Positions 47,730 to 56,695 of a DNA stretch of 58,304 bases are shown here, piece after piece (position 1 is the first letter of the stretch; each line of letters begins with the position of its first letter). A program made the translations under genes and the position numbers. Source of the DNA: Betaproteobacteria bacterium (GTDB lineage: Bacteria; Pseudomonadota; Gammaproteobacteria; Burkholderiales; Casimicrobiaceae). The notes beneath the pieces were generated by a model, which did not search any database, had not been told where the DNA came from, and was given only the letters and a program-made list of their open reading frames with translations. Where the stretch lies: assembly GCA_027492485.1 (NCBI GenBank), contig JAPUER010000083.1, positions 35,376-93,679 on the forward strand, in the 5' to 3' direction.

Positions 47730-47891
47730 ATGGCCACGTTCTCGATCTGGCACTGGTTTATTGTGCTGCTGATCGTGCTGATGGTGTTTGCTGGCCGGCG
47801 GGCCGCGCCGGTTCGTTGGTTGCCGCTGCTTCAGTGCGGCACGGGTTTGTTGATTGCGTGGCTGCTGTTTGCATTGCTGCGTGGACTATGA
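47730..47891 (+). CDS. TatA-like 53-residue membrane ORF
   Basis: MATFSIWHWFIVLLIVLMVF matches the tatA start ([20 protein letters not shown]) at 17 of 20 positions, and the DNA also matches closely. After this point the sequence is different: AGRRAAPVRWLPLLQ, then a second hydrophobic helix ending LLFALLRGL. The canonical TatA F-G-x-K-K-L hinge is lost. It starts 12 bases after the HIT gene and ends 11 bases before tatA. It may be a diverged tatA duplicate or a small two-helix membrane protein of unknown function. It is too short for most automated calls. Confidence 0.6.
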   Translation: MATFSIWHWFIVLLIVLMVFAGRRAAPVRWLPLLQCGTGLLIAWLLFALLRGL

Positions 47892-47902
47892 GGAGTTAGC
47901 TG

Positions 47903-48127
47903 ATGGGTTCGTTTTCGATTTGGCACTGGTTGATCGTGCTGCTGATCGTGGTGATGGTGTTCGGCACCAAGAAGCTGCGCAATGTCGGCAAGGATCTCGG
48001 CGGCGCCGTGAAGGACTTCAAGGAAGGCGTGAAAGGCGGCGAAGAGGCCGCCAAGGGCAATGTCGAGAACAGCGCCCAGGCCGCGCCGCAGGTGATCGAG
48101 GGCGAAGTCAAGCGCGACAAGGTCTAG
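47903..48127 (+). CDS. tatA: Sec-independent translocase TatA
   Basis: 74 residues: an N-terminal transmembrane helix ([17 protein letters not shown]), the hinge G-T-K-K-L-R, an amphipathic helix ([17 protein letters not shown]) and a charged tail. It forms the pore-like multimer of the Tat pathway that exports folded proteins with twin-arginine signals, such as the 22931 gene in this window. GAGGAG lies upstream of the ATG. Confidence 0.95.
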   Translation: MGSFSIWHWLIVLLIVVMVFGTKKLRNVGKDLGGAVKDFKEGVKGGEEAAKGNVENSAQAAPQVIEGEVKRDKV

Positions 48128-48141
48128 CGCCTGTTGGCGCA

Positions 48142-48235
48142 GGACGAATGACCAATGACGAATGACGTAATCGGCTGGATTCGGGCGCAGGCGGTGACCC
48201 GCTTTTCGTCCTTCGTCCTTCGTCCTTCGTCCTTG
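48142..48235. repeat. Heptamer inverted-repeat hairpin 2 (GACGAAT / CGTCCTT)
   Basis: Left arm GGACGAATGACCAATGACG (48142 on) and right arm of tandem CGTCCTT units (48206-48235), loop about 35 bases. Outer GCGCAGGACG and CGTCCTTGCGC also pair. It separates tatA from tatB and could form a strong mRNA hairpin within the operon. Confidence 0.7.
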
Positions 48236-48248
48236 CGCAGGGCGCCCC

Positions 48249-48785
48249 ATGTTTGAGCTTTCCTTCGGCAAGATGATGATCATCGCGGTAGTCGCGCTGA
48301 TCGTGCTCGGCCCGGAGAAACTGCCGCGCGTCGCCCGCACGCTCGGGCATCTGCTCGGTCGCGCACGCAGCTATGCCAACCAGGTCAAGCAGGACATCGA
48401 CCGCGAAATGCAGATGGACGAGCTGCGCAAGCTGCAGGAGCAGGCCAAGGAGGCCGCGCGCAGCTTCGAGACCGCCGTCAACGACGCCGGCCGCAGCGTC
48501 GAGAACGAGGCATCGAGCGCGAGCAAAGTGTTCAGCGAGATGGAGTCGGACTACCAGGCCAAGCTGGCCGCCGGTAGCGATCCGGCCGCCGGCAACAGCA
48601 TCGCGCCGCCGGCCGTTGCCGACGCCTTGCCGACGCCCGCAGCCGCGCCCGCGCCGGCACCGTTGACCGCCCGCGACGAGATCGACGCGCTCGAAAAATC
48701 GATCGCCGAGCAGGCGCAGTACAGCGAGGCCGCGAGCGCCGCCCCAGCGCTCCAGCCGGCCGACGGCAAGCAAAAAGCGGCCTAG
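48249..48785 (+). CDS. tatB: Sec-independent translocase TatB
   Basis: 178 residues. MFELSFGKMMIIAVVALIVL then GPEKLPRVARTLG is the TatB form of the TM plus hinge. A long amphipathic helix (RSYANQVKQDIDREMQMDEL) and an alanine/proline-rich tail follow. It partners TatC in recognising twin-arginine signals. Confidence 0.95.
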   Translation: MFELSFGKMMIIAVVALIVLGPEKLPRVARTLGHLLGRARSYANQVKQDIDREMQMDELRKLQEQAKEAARSFETAVNDAGRSVENEASSASKVFSEMESDYQAKLAAGSDPAAGNSIAPPAVADALPTPAAAPAPAPLTARDEIDALEKSIAEQAQYSEAASAAPALQPADGKQKAA

Positions 48786-48827
48786 GCCGCGGCTTTCGAC
48801 GACATTTCAAGGAATCGCGGCGTACTC

Positions 48828-49580
48828 ATGTCGTCTGAATCGCAACAGGAAACCTTCATCTCGCACCTGATCGAGCTGCGCGAGCGGCTGGTGAAGGCGG
48901 TCGTCGCGGTGCTCGTCGCCACCTTTGCGCTGATGGCCTGGCCGGGCATGAAGGAGCTGTACTCGCTGGTGGCGGCGCCGATGATGCACGCGCTGCCGGA
49001 AGGCGCGCGGATGATCGCCACCGACGTCACCGGTACCTTCTTCATCCCGCTCAAGGTGTGCCTGATGGCGGGATTTCTGCTCTCGCTGCCGGTGGTGCTC
49101 TATCAGATGTGGGCCTTCGTCGCGCCGGGGCTCTACGCGCACGAGAAGAAGATGGCGCTGCCGATCATCGTGTCGTCGACGCTGTTGTTCTTCGCCGGTA
49201 TGGCGTTCGCGTATTTCGTCGTGTTCCCGTCGATCTTCAAGACCTTCGTCAGCTTCACGCCGGTCGGCGTGCAGATGGCGACCGACATCGACAAATACTG
49301 GAGCTTCGCGCTGACCATGTTCATCGCCTTCGGCATCACCTTCGAGACGCCGGTGGTGCTGGCAGTGCTGACCCGCGCGGGGATCGTGACGGTGAAGCAG
49401 CTGGCGGAGTTTCGCGGCTACTTCATCGTCGCCGCATTTGTGATCGCCGCGGTGGTGACGCCGCCGGACGTGCTGTCGCAATTGTTCCTTGCGGTGCCGC
49501 TGGTGGTGCTGTACGAGGTCGGCATCCTGGTCAGCCGCTTCATCACACCGCGCAGCCGCGCCGACGCAGATAACGAGTAG
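48828..49580 (+). CDS. tatC: Sec-independent translocase TatC
   Basis: 250 residues with six predicted membrane helices. FISHLIELRERLVKAV is the conserved cytosolic N-terminus that binds the twin-arginine motif, and FVAPGLYAHEKK is the first periplasmic/loop region motif, with TFETPVVLAVLTRAG later. It is the receptor component of Tat. It follows tatB by 42 bases. Confidence 0.96.
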   Translation: MSSESQQETFISHLIELRERLVKAVVAVLVATFALMAWPGMKELYSLVAAPMMHALPEGARMIATDVTGTFFIPLKVCLMAGFLLSLPVVLYQMWAFVAPGLYAHEKKMALPIIVSSTLLFFAGMAFAYFVVFPSIFKTFVSFTPVGVQMATDIDKYWSFALTMFIAFGITFETPVVLAVLTRAGIVTVKQLAEFRGYFIVAAFVIAAVVTPPDVLSQLFLAVPLVVLYEVGILVSRFITPRSRADADNE

Positions 49581-49614
49581 TCCGCCGCGCGCGGACACCC
49601 GCGCAGCGTAAGCG

Positions 49615-50808
49615 CTACTGGCGCCGCGTCTGCGGCCGCCGTCCGAGCGTGATCTTCAGGTCGAGCACTTCGCCTTCGCGCAGCACCTTGAGCGGAATGG
49701 TCTGCTCCGGTGACGACATGGCAATGGTGTTCACCGCGTCGCTGCGATCGACCGTCGCGCGGCCGTTGATTTCGACGATCACGTCGTTCACCCGCAGCCC
49801 GGCGCGGCTGCCCGGTGCGCCATCGATCACCGCGGCAACGAAGGCGCCCTTCGATTCCTTGAGGGCGAGCCGCTTGGCAATGTCGGGCGTCACCGGGCCG
49901 AGATTGGCGCCGATGTAGCCACGTTTGACCTCGCCATGGGCGATCAGTTGCTCCATGATCGGCTTTGCAATCGCCGTCGGAATGGCGAACCCGATGCCCG
50001 AAAAGTCGCCGGTGCGGGTGAAGATGCTCGAATTGATGCCTACCAGTTCGCCCTGCGCGTTGACCAGCGCGCCGCCGGAGTTGCCCTGGTTGATCGCGGC
50101 GTCGGTCTGGATGAAGCTCTCGAACGGGTTGCCGTCCGCGATCTGGGTGCGGCCGAGCGCGCTCACGATGCCCATCGTGACCGTGTTGCCGAACACGCCG
50201 AACGGGTTGCCGATGGCGAGCACCACGTCGGCCACCTGCAGCGCTTCCGAATTGCCGAGCGCCACCGCCGGGAAATCGCTGCCTTCGATCTTGATCACGG
50301 CGAGGTCGGTGTCCGGGTCGGTGCCGATCAGTTTGGCCGGCAGCACCCGCTTGTCGGGCAGTTCCACCTGAATCTGCTGCGCACCCTCGACGACGTGGTT
50401 GTTGGTCAGGATGAAGCCGTCGGTGCGGACGATGACGCCGGAGCCTTCGCCGAGCAGTTGCTGCGCGTTGCTGTTCTGCTCGCGGCCGAAAAAGCGCTGG
50501 AACGTCGGATCGTCGAGCAGCGGATGGCGGAATTTTTTCTGCGCGCTGGTGGCAATCTTGACCACCGAGGGCAGCGCGCGGCCGGCGGCGGCGCTGTAGC
50601 TGGTGATCGCACCATGTCCGGCGCCGGCGGCGACTGCCGGTGCGGCGACCGGCGCGGCACTGTGCGCCACCGCTGGCGCCATCGGCGCCGACACGCCCGG
50701 CACGTTAATGCGCGCCAGCCATTCCGGGCGCAGCGTGCTGACGGTGAACAAAATCGCGACACAGATGGTGCATACCTGTGCGAAAACGAGCCATAATCGG
50801 TTAAGCAT
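49615..50808 (-). CDS. DegS/DegQ-like trypsin-like serine protease with one PDZ domain
   Basis: 397 residues. An N-terminal uncleaved-type helix (LWLVFAQVCTICVAILFTV) and an alanine/proline linker lead to a trypsin-like domain with catalytic H (TNNHVVEG), D (DTDLAVIKIEG) and S (NQGNSGGALV). One PDZ domain follows (GAPGSRAGLRVNDVIVEING). A single PDZ and a membrane anchor are DegS-like, so it may act as an envelope stress protease. The ATG at 50808 is preferred over a TTG 33 bases upstream. It converges with tatC. Confidence 0.92.
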   Translation of the reverse strand: MLNRLWLVFAQVCTICVAILFTVSTLRPEWLARINVPGVSAPMAPAVAHSAAPVAAPAVAAGAGHGAITSYSAAAGRALPSVVKIATSAQKKFRHPLLDDPTFQRFFGREQNSNAQQLLGEGSGVIVRTDGFILTNNHVVEGAQQIQVELPDKRVLPAKLIGTDPDTDLAVIKIEGSDFPAVALGNSEALQVADVVLAIGNPFGVFGNTVTMGIVSALGRTQIADGNPFESFIQTDAAINQGNSGGALVNAQGELVGINSSIFTRTGDFSGIGFAIPTAIAKPIMEQLIAHGEVKRGYIGANLGPVTPDIAKRLALKESKGAFVAAVIDGAPGSRAGLRVNDVIVEINGRATVDRSDAVNTIAMSSPEQTIPLKVLREGEVLDLKITLGRRPQTRRQ

Positions 50809-51053
50809 TGCGGTGTTCCGGCGGCGGAGTTCCAGCGCCAAGTTGGGCTAAGTGGTCTGACACTGAAGGTGGGTGTTTCTACGTGATGTGCTGCAAAAAA
50901 AGTCGCTAGAGGCGCGGTGCGTGCTGATCGGGGGCGTTGCCACGACCGGCAGGCGAAGCAAGGGCGGTTGTCATGCGCAATCGGTGCGCCAGGGCGCCGC
51001 TGCCGTTGCGCATTGCCAGACCGTTGGGGTTCTCAGGCATTGAGGGGTGACAG

Positions 51054-51881
51054 ATGCGTTCGGTGGATATGCCGGATTTTATTCAACACATCGGGGTTCA
51101 GGGTGCGGCGACGGCGACCGGCAGATCCGTTCGGCGCGATCGACTGGCGCGATACCTCGACGAATACCTCGATTGCCGCCGCTGCAAGGACGTCGCGGTC
51201 AACGGCCTGCAGGTGGCGGGCCGCGACCTTATCTCCAATATTGTGGTCGGCGTGACCGCCAACAAGGCCCTGATCGATGCCGCCATCGCGGCGAAGGCCG
51301 ATGCCGTGATTGTCCACCACGGCCTGTTCTGGAAGGGCGACAGCCCGGCGCTGGTCGGCTATCACCGAGAGCGGGTGGCGGCGCTGCTGGCGCACAACAT
51401 CAACCTCTACGCCTATCACCTGCCGCTGGACGTGCACGCCGAGGTGGGCAACAACGCCTGTCTCGGCCGCCGGCTGCGGCTGTCGCCGACGGGCAGCTGC
51501 GGCGAGGCCGGACTGGTCATGCTGGGGCAGCTCGGCGTGAGCGCTGACGTGCGTTGCACGGTGCTGGCGGCCTATGTTGCCCGCCACTACGGGCGTCGGG
51601 TGACGTTGTTGTCGCATCCGGAGCGTCCGATTCGCACCATCGCCTGGTGCACGGGCGCTGGTGGCTCGCTGTTGACCGACGCGATCGCGGCCGGAGCGGA
51701 TGCCTTCATCACCGGCGAAATCAGCGAGCAGCACGTGCATCAGGCGCGGGAATCGGACATCACGCTGATCGCCGCCGGCCATCACGCCACCGAGCGCGAC
51801 GGCGTTGCCGCGCTGGCCGCCCATCTGGTGCAGCAGTTTGGCGTGAGCTACCAGTTCATCGACATCAATTCGCCGGTTTAG
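51054..51881 (+). CDS. Nif3-like dinuclear metal center protein
   Basis: 275 residues of the Nif3/GTP cyclohydrolase 1 type 2 family. The metal ligands are seen in VIVHHGLFW and, near the C-terminus, in EISEQHVHQARE and GHHATERDG. The interior NINLYAYHLPLDVH is also typical. Function is not settled in general. GAGGGGTGA upstream supports the ATG, with a second ATG 15 bases later as an alternative. Confidence 0.92.
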   Translation: MRSVDMPDFIQHIGVQGAATATGRSVRRDRLARYLDEYLDCRRCKDVAVNGLQVAGRDLISNIVVGVTANKALIDAAIAAKADAVIVHHGLFWKGDSPALVGYHRERVAALLAHNINLYAYHLPLDVHAEVGNNACLGRRLRLSPTGSCGEAGLVMLGQLGVSADVRCTVLAAYVARHYGRRVTLLSHPERPIRTIAWCTGAGGSLLTDAIAAGADAFITGEISEQHVHQARESDITLIAAGHHATERDGVAALAAHLVQQFGVSYQFIDINSPV

Positions 51882-51921
51882 GCGGTTGCACAGGGGCCGA
51901 ATTTCAGGCCAATTTGGTATC

Positions 51922-52040
51922 AGCTTTTTCTGGAGAAGCCCATCCAGTCAGGGCACGGCAGCCATTTTCTAGAAAAGTCGATAAATGGATTTTCTTGGTG
52001 CTGAGCCCTTGTTGAATGGGGTTCTTCGTGGAAAGTTGCT
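51922..52040. repeat. AGTCGACT palindromic element, copy E
   Basis: AGCTTTTTCTGG (51922), GGGCAC (51951, decayed GGGCTC), AGTCGAT (51976), GAGCCC (52003) and GAAAGTTGCT (52031-52040). It lies just after nif3 in the 329-base gap before the broken enolase-superfamily gene, followed at 52061 by a CGCAGATT palindrome. Confidence 0.7.
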
Positions 52041-52060
52041 TGTCCAACAATCGGGAGACC

Positions 52061-52159
52061 TTTGACGCAGATTACCGCTGATTTCACGCAGATTGCCGCA
52101 GATTCGCTCGAATGTAATCTGCGCAAATCTGCGTGAAATCTGTGGCAATCTGCGTCAAG
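52061..52159. repeat. CGCAGATT palindrome 1
   Basis: Starts TTTGACGCAGATT and ends AATCTGCGTCAA with further ACGCAGATTGCCGCAGATT / AATCTGCGCAAATCTGCG units inside, so the two halves are near-inverses. It lies directly downstream of the interrupted gene. Confidence 0.85.
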
Positions 52160-52210
52160 GATTTTTTCGCGGACGGCGCGAGTCTCCGGCGCGTGCAATT
52201 GATCGCCGCG

Positions 52211-53329
52211 TCAAGTCTTGCCAATTGCCGCCCGCCGTACCGCCATGCGTTCGATCGCGGTCCAGTTCCAGTCGATGCCGAGCCCCGGATCGTTCGACGG
52301 GATCGCGAAACCGCCTTCGCTGGCCATGCCGCAGCCATCGCCCTGCGTGACCGAGTCGAGCTGCGGGATGTATTCGACCCAGGGCGCGTTCGGCACCGCC
52401 GCGCAGAGGCCAACGTGCAGCTCCATCAGAAAGTGCGGGCAGATCGGCACGTTGAAGCTCTCGGCCAGATGCGCGCACTTGAGCCAGGGTGTGATGCCGC
52501 CGATGCGCGCTACGTCGGCCTGGATGATCGAGCAGGCGCCGCGCTACAGGTATTCGCGGAAGTGTTGCAGGCTGTAGATCGACTCGCCGACTGCAATCGG
52601 TAGGCTCGTGCCGTTCGCCAGCCGCTCATGACCGCTTAAATCCTCGGCCGGCAGCGGCTCCTCGAACCACGCAATGTCGAGCGTCTCGTAGTGGCGCGCG
52701 CGGCGGATCGCCTCACCGACGGTGAAGCACTGGTTGGCGTCGATCATGATCTCGAAATCGGCGCCGACCGCCTCGCGCACCGCGGAGAGGCGCGCCATGT
52801 CCTCGCTCACGTGCGGGCGCCCGACTTTGATCTTGACGCCCTTGAAGCCCAGCGCCTTGGCCGCGACCGACTGCGTCACCAACTGTTCGGGCGACAGATG
52901 CAGCCAGCCGCCCTCGGTCGAATACATCGCGACGCGTTGTTGCGCGCCGCCCGCGGCCTGGTGCAAAGGCAGCCCGGTGCGGCGGCAGCGCGCGTCCCAG
53001 AGCGCGGTGTCGATGCAGGCGAGCGCCAGCGCCGTGATGGCGCCGACCGCGGTGGCGTGGGTGTGAAAAAAAAGATCCTTCCAGATCGCCTCGATGTCGT
53101 CGGCGTCGCGGCCGATCATGCGCGGCGCCAGATGGTCTTCCAGCAGCGCCATCACCGACGAGCCGCCGGTGCCGATCGTGTAGCTGTAGCCGGTGCCCTG
53201 CGAGCCGTCGTCGCAGGTTAGGCGCAGCATCGGCGTCTCCTGCAAGACGAAGGACTGGATCGCGTCGGAGCGCGGGACCGGCGGCGCCAGATTGACCTGC
53301 CAGAGTTCGACTTGAGTGATGCGAGGCAT
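52211..53329 (-). pseudogene. Enolase-superfamily sugar-acid dehydratase/racemase gene with in-frame amber codon
   Basis: The frame reads as one 372-residue protein except for a TAG at codon 262 (52544-52546), where homologues have glutamine (CAG to TAG, one base). The chain shows K166-x-K168 (VKIKVG), D197 and N199 (IMIDANQ), WFEEPL (223-224), VGES (E249), then after the stop the HFLMELHVGL with the C-terminal histidine and VPNAPWVEYIPQL. The catalytic set is complete but split, so the gene is probably inactive unless the stop is read through. It matches mandelate racemase-like dehydratases of the same locus. CGCAGATT palindromes lie on both sides. Confidence 0.85.
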
Positions 53330-53383
53330 GATGGGGGAGAAGGAGAACGTGAGAGCGGAGTAGCGCCTCCGAAAGTCAAATGC

Positions 53384-53482
53384 GTTGACGCAGATTCCCG
53401 CAGATTTCACGCAGATTGCCGCAGATTTTTTCCGGTTTTTATCTGCGTGAATCTGCGTTCAATCAGCGCGAATCTGCGTCAA
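53384..53482. repeat. CGCAGATT palindrome 2
   Basis: Starts GTTGACGCAGATT and ends AATCTGCGTCAAA, with ACGCAGATTGCCGCAGATT and ATCTGCGTGAATCTGCG units, a close relative of palindrome 1. It lies between the interrupted gene's start and the dctM stop. Confidence 0.85.
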
Positions 53483-53501
53483 ATGAGTTTTGCGTCGATC
53501 G

Positions 53502-54896
53502 CTACATTCCCATGTACTTCGGCAACCAAAGGCTGATCGCAGGGATGTAGGTCAGGATCACCAAGCTGATCAGCAGCGGCACCAGCCACGGCAGGATCGC
53601 CGCCGTCGTGCGTTCGACGCTCAATTTCGCGACGCGCGCCAGCACGAACAGCACCATGCCCATCGGCGGATGCAGCAGGCCAATCATCAGATTCAGCACC
53701 ATCACCAGGCCGAAGTGGACCGGATCGATGCCGAGTTTTTGCACAATCGGCAGCAGGATCGGCACCAGGATCGTGATCGCTGCGGTCGGTTCGAGGAAGC
53801 AGCCGACGAACAGCATCAGCACGTTGGCCAGCAGCAGGAACAACCAGGGCTCGCGGGTGAACGCCAGCACCCAGTCGGCGATCGCCGCCGTGACGCCGGT
53901 CGCGGTGAGCATCCAGCCGAAGATCGACGCCGCGGCGACGATGAACATCACGGTCGAGGTCGTCTCCACGGTGTCTAGGCAGACCTTGACGAACATGCGC
54001 CAGCTCAGCGTGCGATACCAGAACAGGCCCAGCACCATCGCCCATACGCAGGCCGCGATCGCGCCCTCGGTCGGCGTGAAGAGGCCCGTCGTCATGCCGC
54101 CGATCAGCAGCACCGGCGTCATGATCGGCAGCACAGCCTGGAACTTGAACTTCCAGTCGGCCGCGAAGATCGCGACGAGCCCGATGATCACGGTCGCCTG
54201 TGCCGGCGCACCCCATTGCACGGCGTAGTAAAGGACGAGCGGCCAGGCGATCACGACGGCGGTCTCCACCATCGCGCCGCCGAAGCGTGGCCACGCGAAC
54301 TTGATGTCGCCGCCCCAGCCGTTCTTGTGCGCGAAATACGCGACCGTCAGCATCATCAGCACGGCCATCAGCAAGCCAGGCAGGATACCGGCAAGAAAGA
54401 GGGCGCCGACCGAGACGTTGGCCATCATCGCGTAGATCACGAACGGCAGCGAGGGCGGGATGATCGGGCCCAGCGTCGCCGAAGCGGCGGTGACGCCCAC
54501 CGCGAATTCGATTTCGTAGCCGTGATCCTTCATCGCCTTGATCTCGATGGTGCCGAGGCCCGCGGCGTCGGCGATCGCGGTGCCGCTCATGCCCGCGAAG
54601 ATCACCGAACCGAGCACGTTGACGTGACCGAGTCCGCCTTTTAACCAACCGACGAGCGCCAGCGCGAAGTTGTAGATGCGGTTGGTGATGCCGGCATTGT
54701 TCATCAGGTTGCCGGCCAGAATGAAAAACGGCACCGCGAGCAGCGGGAAGCTATCGATGCCGCCGATCATGCGGTGCACGACGGCGAAACCCGGCAGGTC
54801 GCCGCTGATCAGGATGTAGATCAGCGAGGCGCCGGCCATCGCAATCGCGACAGGAATGCCGGTGGCCATCAGGCCCAGGAAGAATATTTTCAGCAT
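53502..54896 (-). CDS. dctM: TRAP transporter large permease (DctM)
   Basis: 464 residues of the TRAP large-subunit family with about twelve membrane segments. GSVIFAGMSGTAIADAAGLG and TLGPIIPPSLPFVIYA are family signatures. It forms the sodium-coupled substrate channel with DctQ. The gene starts 16 bases after the dctQ stop, so they are one operon. The substrate is probably a sugar acid given the neighbouring dehydratases. Confidence 0.93.
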   Translation of the reverse strand: MLKIFFLGLMATGIPVAIAMAGASLIYILISGDLPGFAVVHRMIGGIDSFPLLAVPFFILAGNLMNNAGITNRIYNFALALVGWLKGGLGHVNVLGSVIFAGMSGTAIADAAGLGTIEIKAMKDHGYEIEFAVGVTAASATLGPIIPPSLPFVIYAMMANVSVGALFLAGILPGLLMAVLMMLTVAYFAHKNGWGGDIKFAWPRFGGAMVETAVVIAWPLVLYYAVQWGAPAQATVIIGLVAIFAADWKFKFQAVLPIMTPVLLIGGMTTGLFTPTEGAIAACVWAMVLGLFWYRTLSWRMFVKVCLDTVETTSTVMFIVAAASIFGWMLTATGVTAAIADWVLAFTREPWLFLLLANVLMLFVGCFLEPTAAITILVPILLPIVQKLGIDPVHFGLVMVLNLMIGLLHPPMGMVLFVLARVAKLSVERTTAAILPWLVPLLISLVILTYIPAISLWLPKYMGM

Positions 54897-54912
54897 GGGG
54901 CGGCCTGTCTGT

Positions 54913-55476
54913 CTAGCGGTCGTTCATCGTGGAATCGGGGCGTTCGAGCACGCTGTAGCCGCGCTGCCAGTGGACGCGCGCGACCCAGATCGAACGCAGC
55001 ATCATGCCCACGAAACCGAACAGGCAGACACCGTAGACGATGTTCATCGGCAAGTCGACGATGGTCATCTTGTAGCTTTCCATCTTCATCATCATCTGGA
55101 TCGTGAACCAGACCATCGCGACAAAGAAGGCGATGCGTGCGACATCGACAACGGTCGACAGCACGCGCGCCGCGGTATGCGGCAGGTAGCGATAGAGCAG
55201 GTCGACCTGGATGTGATTGTTCTTGGCCACCCCAATCGTGGCGCCGACGAATACGGTGCCGATCAGCAGGTAACGCGCGATCTCCTCGGTCCACGAGGCC
55301 GAGTCGTTGAACGCATAGCGCGTGATGAACTGGGTGAAGACGACGGCGGCCAGCCCCCAGAACAGCAGCAGCGCTATCCATGCCTCGAAAGGCACGTCGT
55401 CGAAAGTGACCGCCTCGTCGGTGGCGTGAAACTCGCCATCGTCGCCCATGACCTTGGGGCCGGAATCCAGATCCAT
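54913..55476 (-). CDS. dctQ: TRAP transporter small permease (DctQ)
   Basis: 187 residues with four membrane helices (FEAWIALLLFWGLAAVVF, YLLIGTVFVGATIGV, ARIAFFVAMVWF, YGVCLFGFVGMML). RYAFNDSASWTEEIARY carries the W-x-E-E motif typical of the small permease. An acidic N-terminus of about 30 residues precedes the first helix. It pairs with DctM immediately downstream. Confidence 0.9.
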   Translation of the reverse strand: MDLDSGPKVMGDDGEFHATDEAVTFDDVPFEAWIALLLFWGLAAVVFTQFITRYAFNDSASWTEEIARYLLIGTVFVGATIGVAKNNHIQVDLLYRYLPHTAARVLSTVVDVARIAFFVAMVWFTIQMMMKMESYKMTIVDLPMNIVYGVCLFGFVGMMLRSIWVARVHWQRGYSVLERPDSTMNDR

Positions 55477-55492
55477 AGTTGCCTTCGTATGG

Positions 55493-55546
55493 GTAGGGCG
55501 GGCATTGCCCGCCGTTGGTTCTCGAGGCCGGCAATGCCCGCCTTAC
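55493..55546. repeat. GGGCGGGCATTGCCCGCC inverted repeat
   Basis: GTAGGGCGGGCATTGCC (from 55493) and GGCAATGCCCGCCTTAC (to 55546) face each other across about 18 bases. It sits between dctP and dctQ. Related in form to the REP doublets but with a different core. Confidence 0.75.
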
Positions 55547-55595
55547 AAAGCGGCCGCGACCGCGCTTTGCGTCGCACGGCTGCGTCGGAGGCGAT

Positions 55596-56579
55596 CTACT
55601 TGGCGGCCTGGATGCGGTCGTAGTCCTTGCGGTCGAAGCCGAGCGACTCGAGCGTGGTGCTCTTGAGTACGGCCTGCTGGAATCCGGCGCGGTCGACCTG
55701 CACGATATTGAGACCCTTCTTCCTGAATTCCTCCACCAGCTCGCCTTCGCGCTTGATGATCTGGGCGGTAGCGCGCGCCGCGGCTTCGCGCGTGACCTCG
55801 GTGAAAATGGCCTTTTCGCCGTCGGTCAGCTTGTTCCACACGTGCGGCGCGATTTGCGTCACCAGACCGTCGACGATGTGACCGGTCAGCATGATGTGCT
55901 TCTGAACTTCGTAGAACTTCTTGGCCTCGATGGTGGTCAACGGATTCTCCTGCGCCTCGACGGTGCCGTTTTGCAGCGCGAGATATACCTCGACGAAAGC
56001 GATCGGCGTCGGGTTGGCGCCGCATGCTTTGGGCGTCGCCATATAGGCCGGCACGTCGGGCACGCGAATCTTCAGGCCCTTCATGCCGGCGCAGTCCGTG
56101 AACGGACGGTTCGACGTGGTGTGACGCGCGCCGTAATAGGTGTAGGCCGTCATCTGGATGCCGGTCTTGGCGCGGTAGCCGTCGACCATTTCCTTGAACA
56201 CGTCGCTCTTCGAATACGCGGCCTGATGTGCAGCGTCGCGGAAGATGAACGGGTAATAGGCGATACCAATGCGCGGATAGCTGCGTGCCGCGAACGACGG
56301 GCCGCTGATGATCATGTCGACGGTGCCGAGCGTCATGCCCTGGTTGATGTCGGTCTCCTTGCCGAGCGAGGAGGCCGGGAACACCTGGATGTCGAATTTG
56401 CCGTTGGTGCGCTTCTTGATTTCGGCAGCAGCCCACACCGATTCGGTGTGATACGGCTCCGACGTCTCGTAGACATGCGCCCATTTGAGCTTGGTCTGGG
56501 CAAAACCGACGGACGGCGCGACGATGGCGGCTGCCGCAGCAACGGCGAGCGCAGATGTGACGAGCGTGCGGATCTTCAC
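55596..56579 (-). CDS. dctP: TRAP transporter periplasmic substrate-binding protein (DctP)
   Basis: 327 residues with a signal peptide (LVTSALAVAAAAAIVAPS). KLKWAHVYETSEPYH, ASSLGKETDINQGMTLGT and the GLKIRVPDVPAYM segment are typical of DctP proteins that bind C4-dicarboxylates or sugar acids. The start is a GTG with a strong AAGGAGG site; a longer frame upstream is rejected. It precedes dctQ and dctM in the same direction. Confidence 0.92.
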   Translation of the reverse strand: MKIRTLVTSALAVAAAAAIVAPSVGFAQTKLKWAHVYETSEPYHTESVWAAAEIKKRTNGKFDIQVFPASSLGKETDINQGMTLGTVDMIISGPSFAARSYPRIGIAYYPFIFRDAAHQAAYSKSDVFKEMVDGYRAKTGIQMTAYTYYGARHTTSNRPFTDCAGMKGLKIRVPDVPAYMATPKACGANPTPIAFVEVYLALQNGTVEAQENPLTTIEAKKFYEVQKHIMLTGHIVDGLVTQIAPHVWNKLTDGEKAIFTEVTREAAARATAQIIKREGELVEEFRKKGLNIVQVDRAGFQQAVLKSTTLESLGFDRKDYDRIQAAK

Positions 56580-56695
56580 GAGGCCTCCTTGTTGAATTTC
56601 GGTCGGCGGCAATCCGGACTCTGACGGTCGCTTGCTTACCGCGTTGTCGATAGCATAAGCGATCGCAACGACAGTCATCGTACAACGGGGAAAAA

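Noticed and set aside
52061-53482. CRISPR array suggested by repeated CGCAGATT units
   Set aside because: The units are inverted rather than direct, have no unique spacers of constant length and no cas gene is near.
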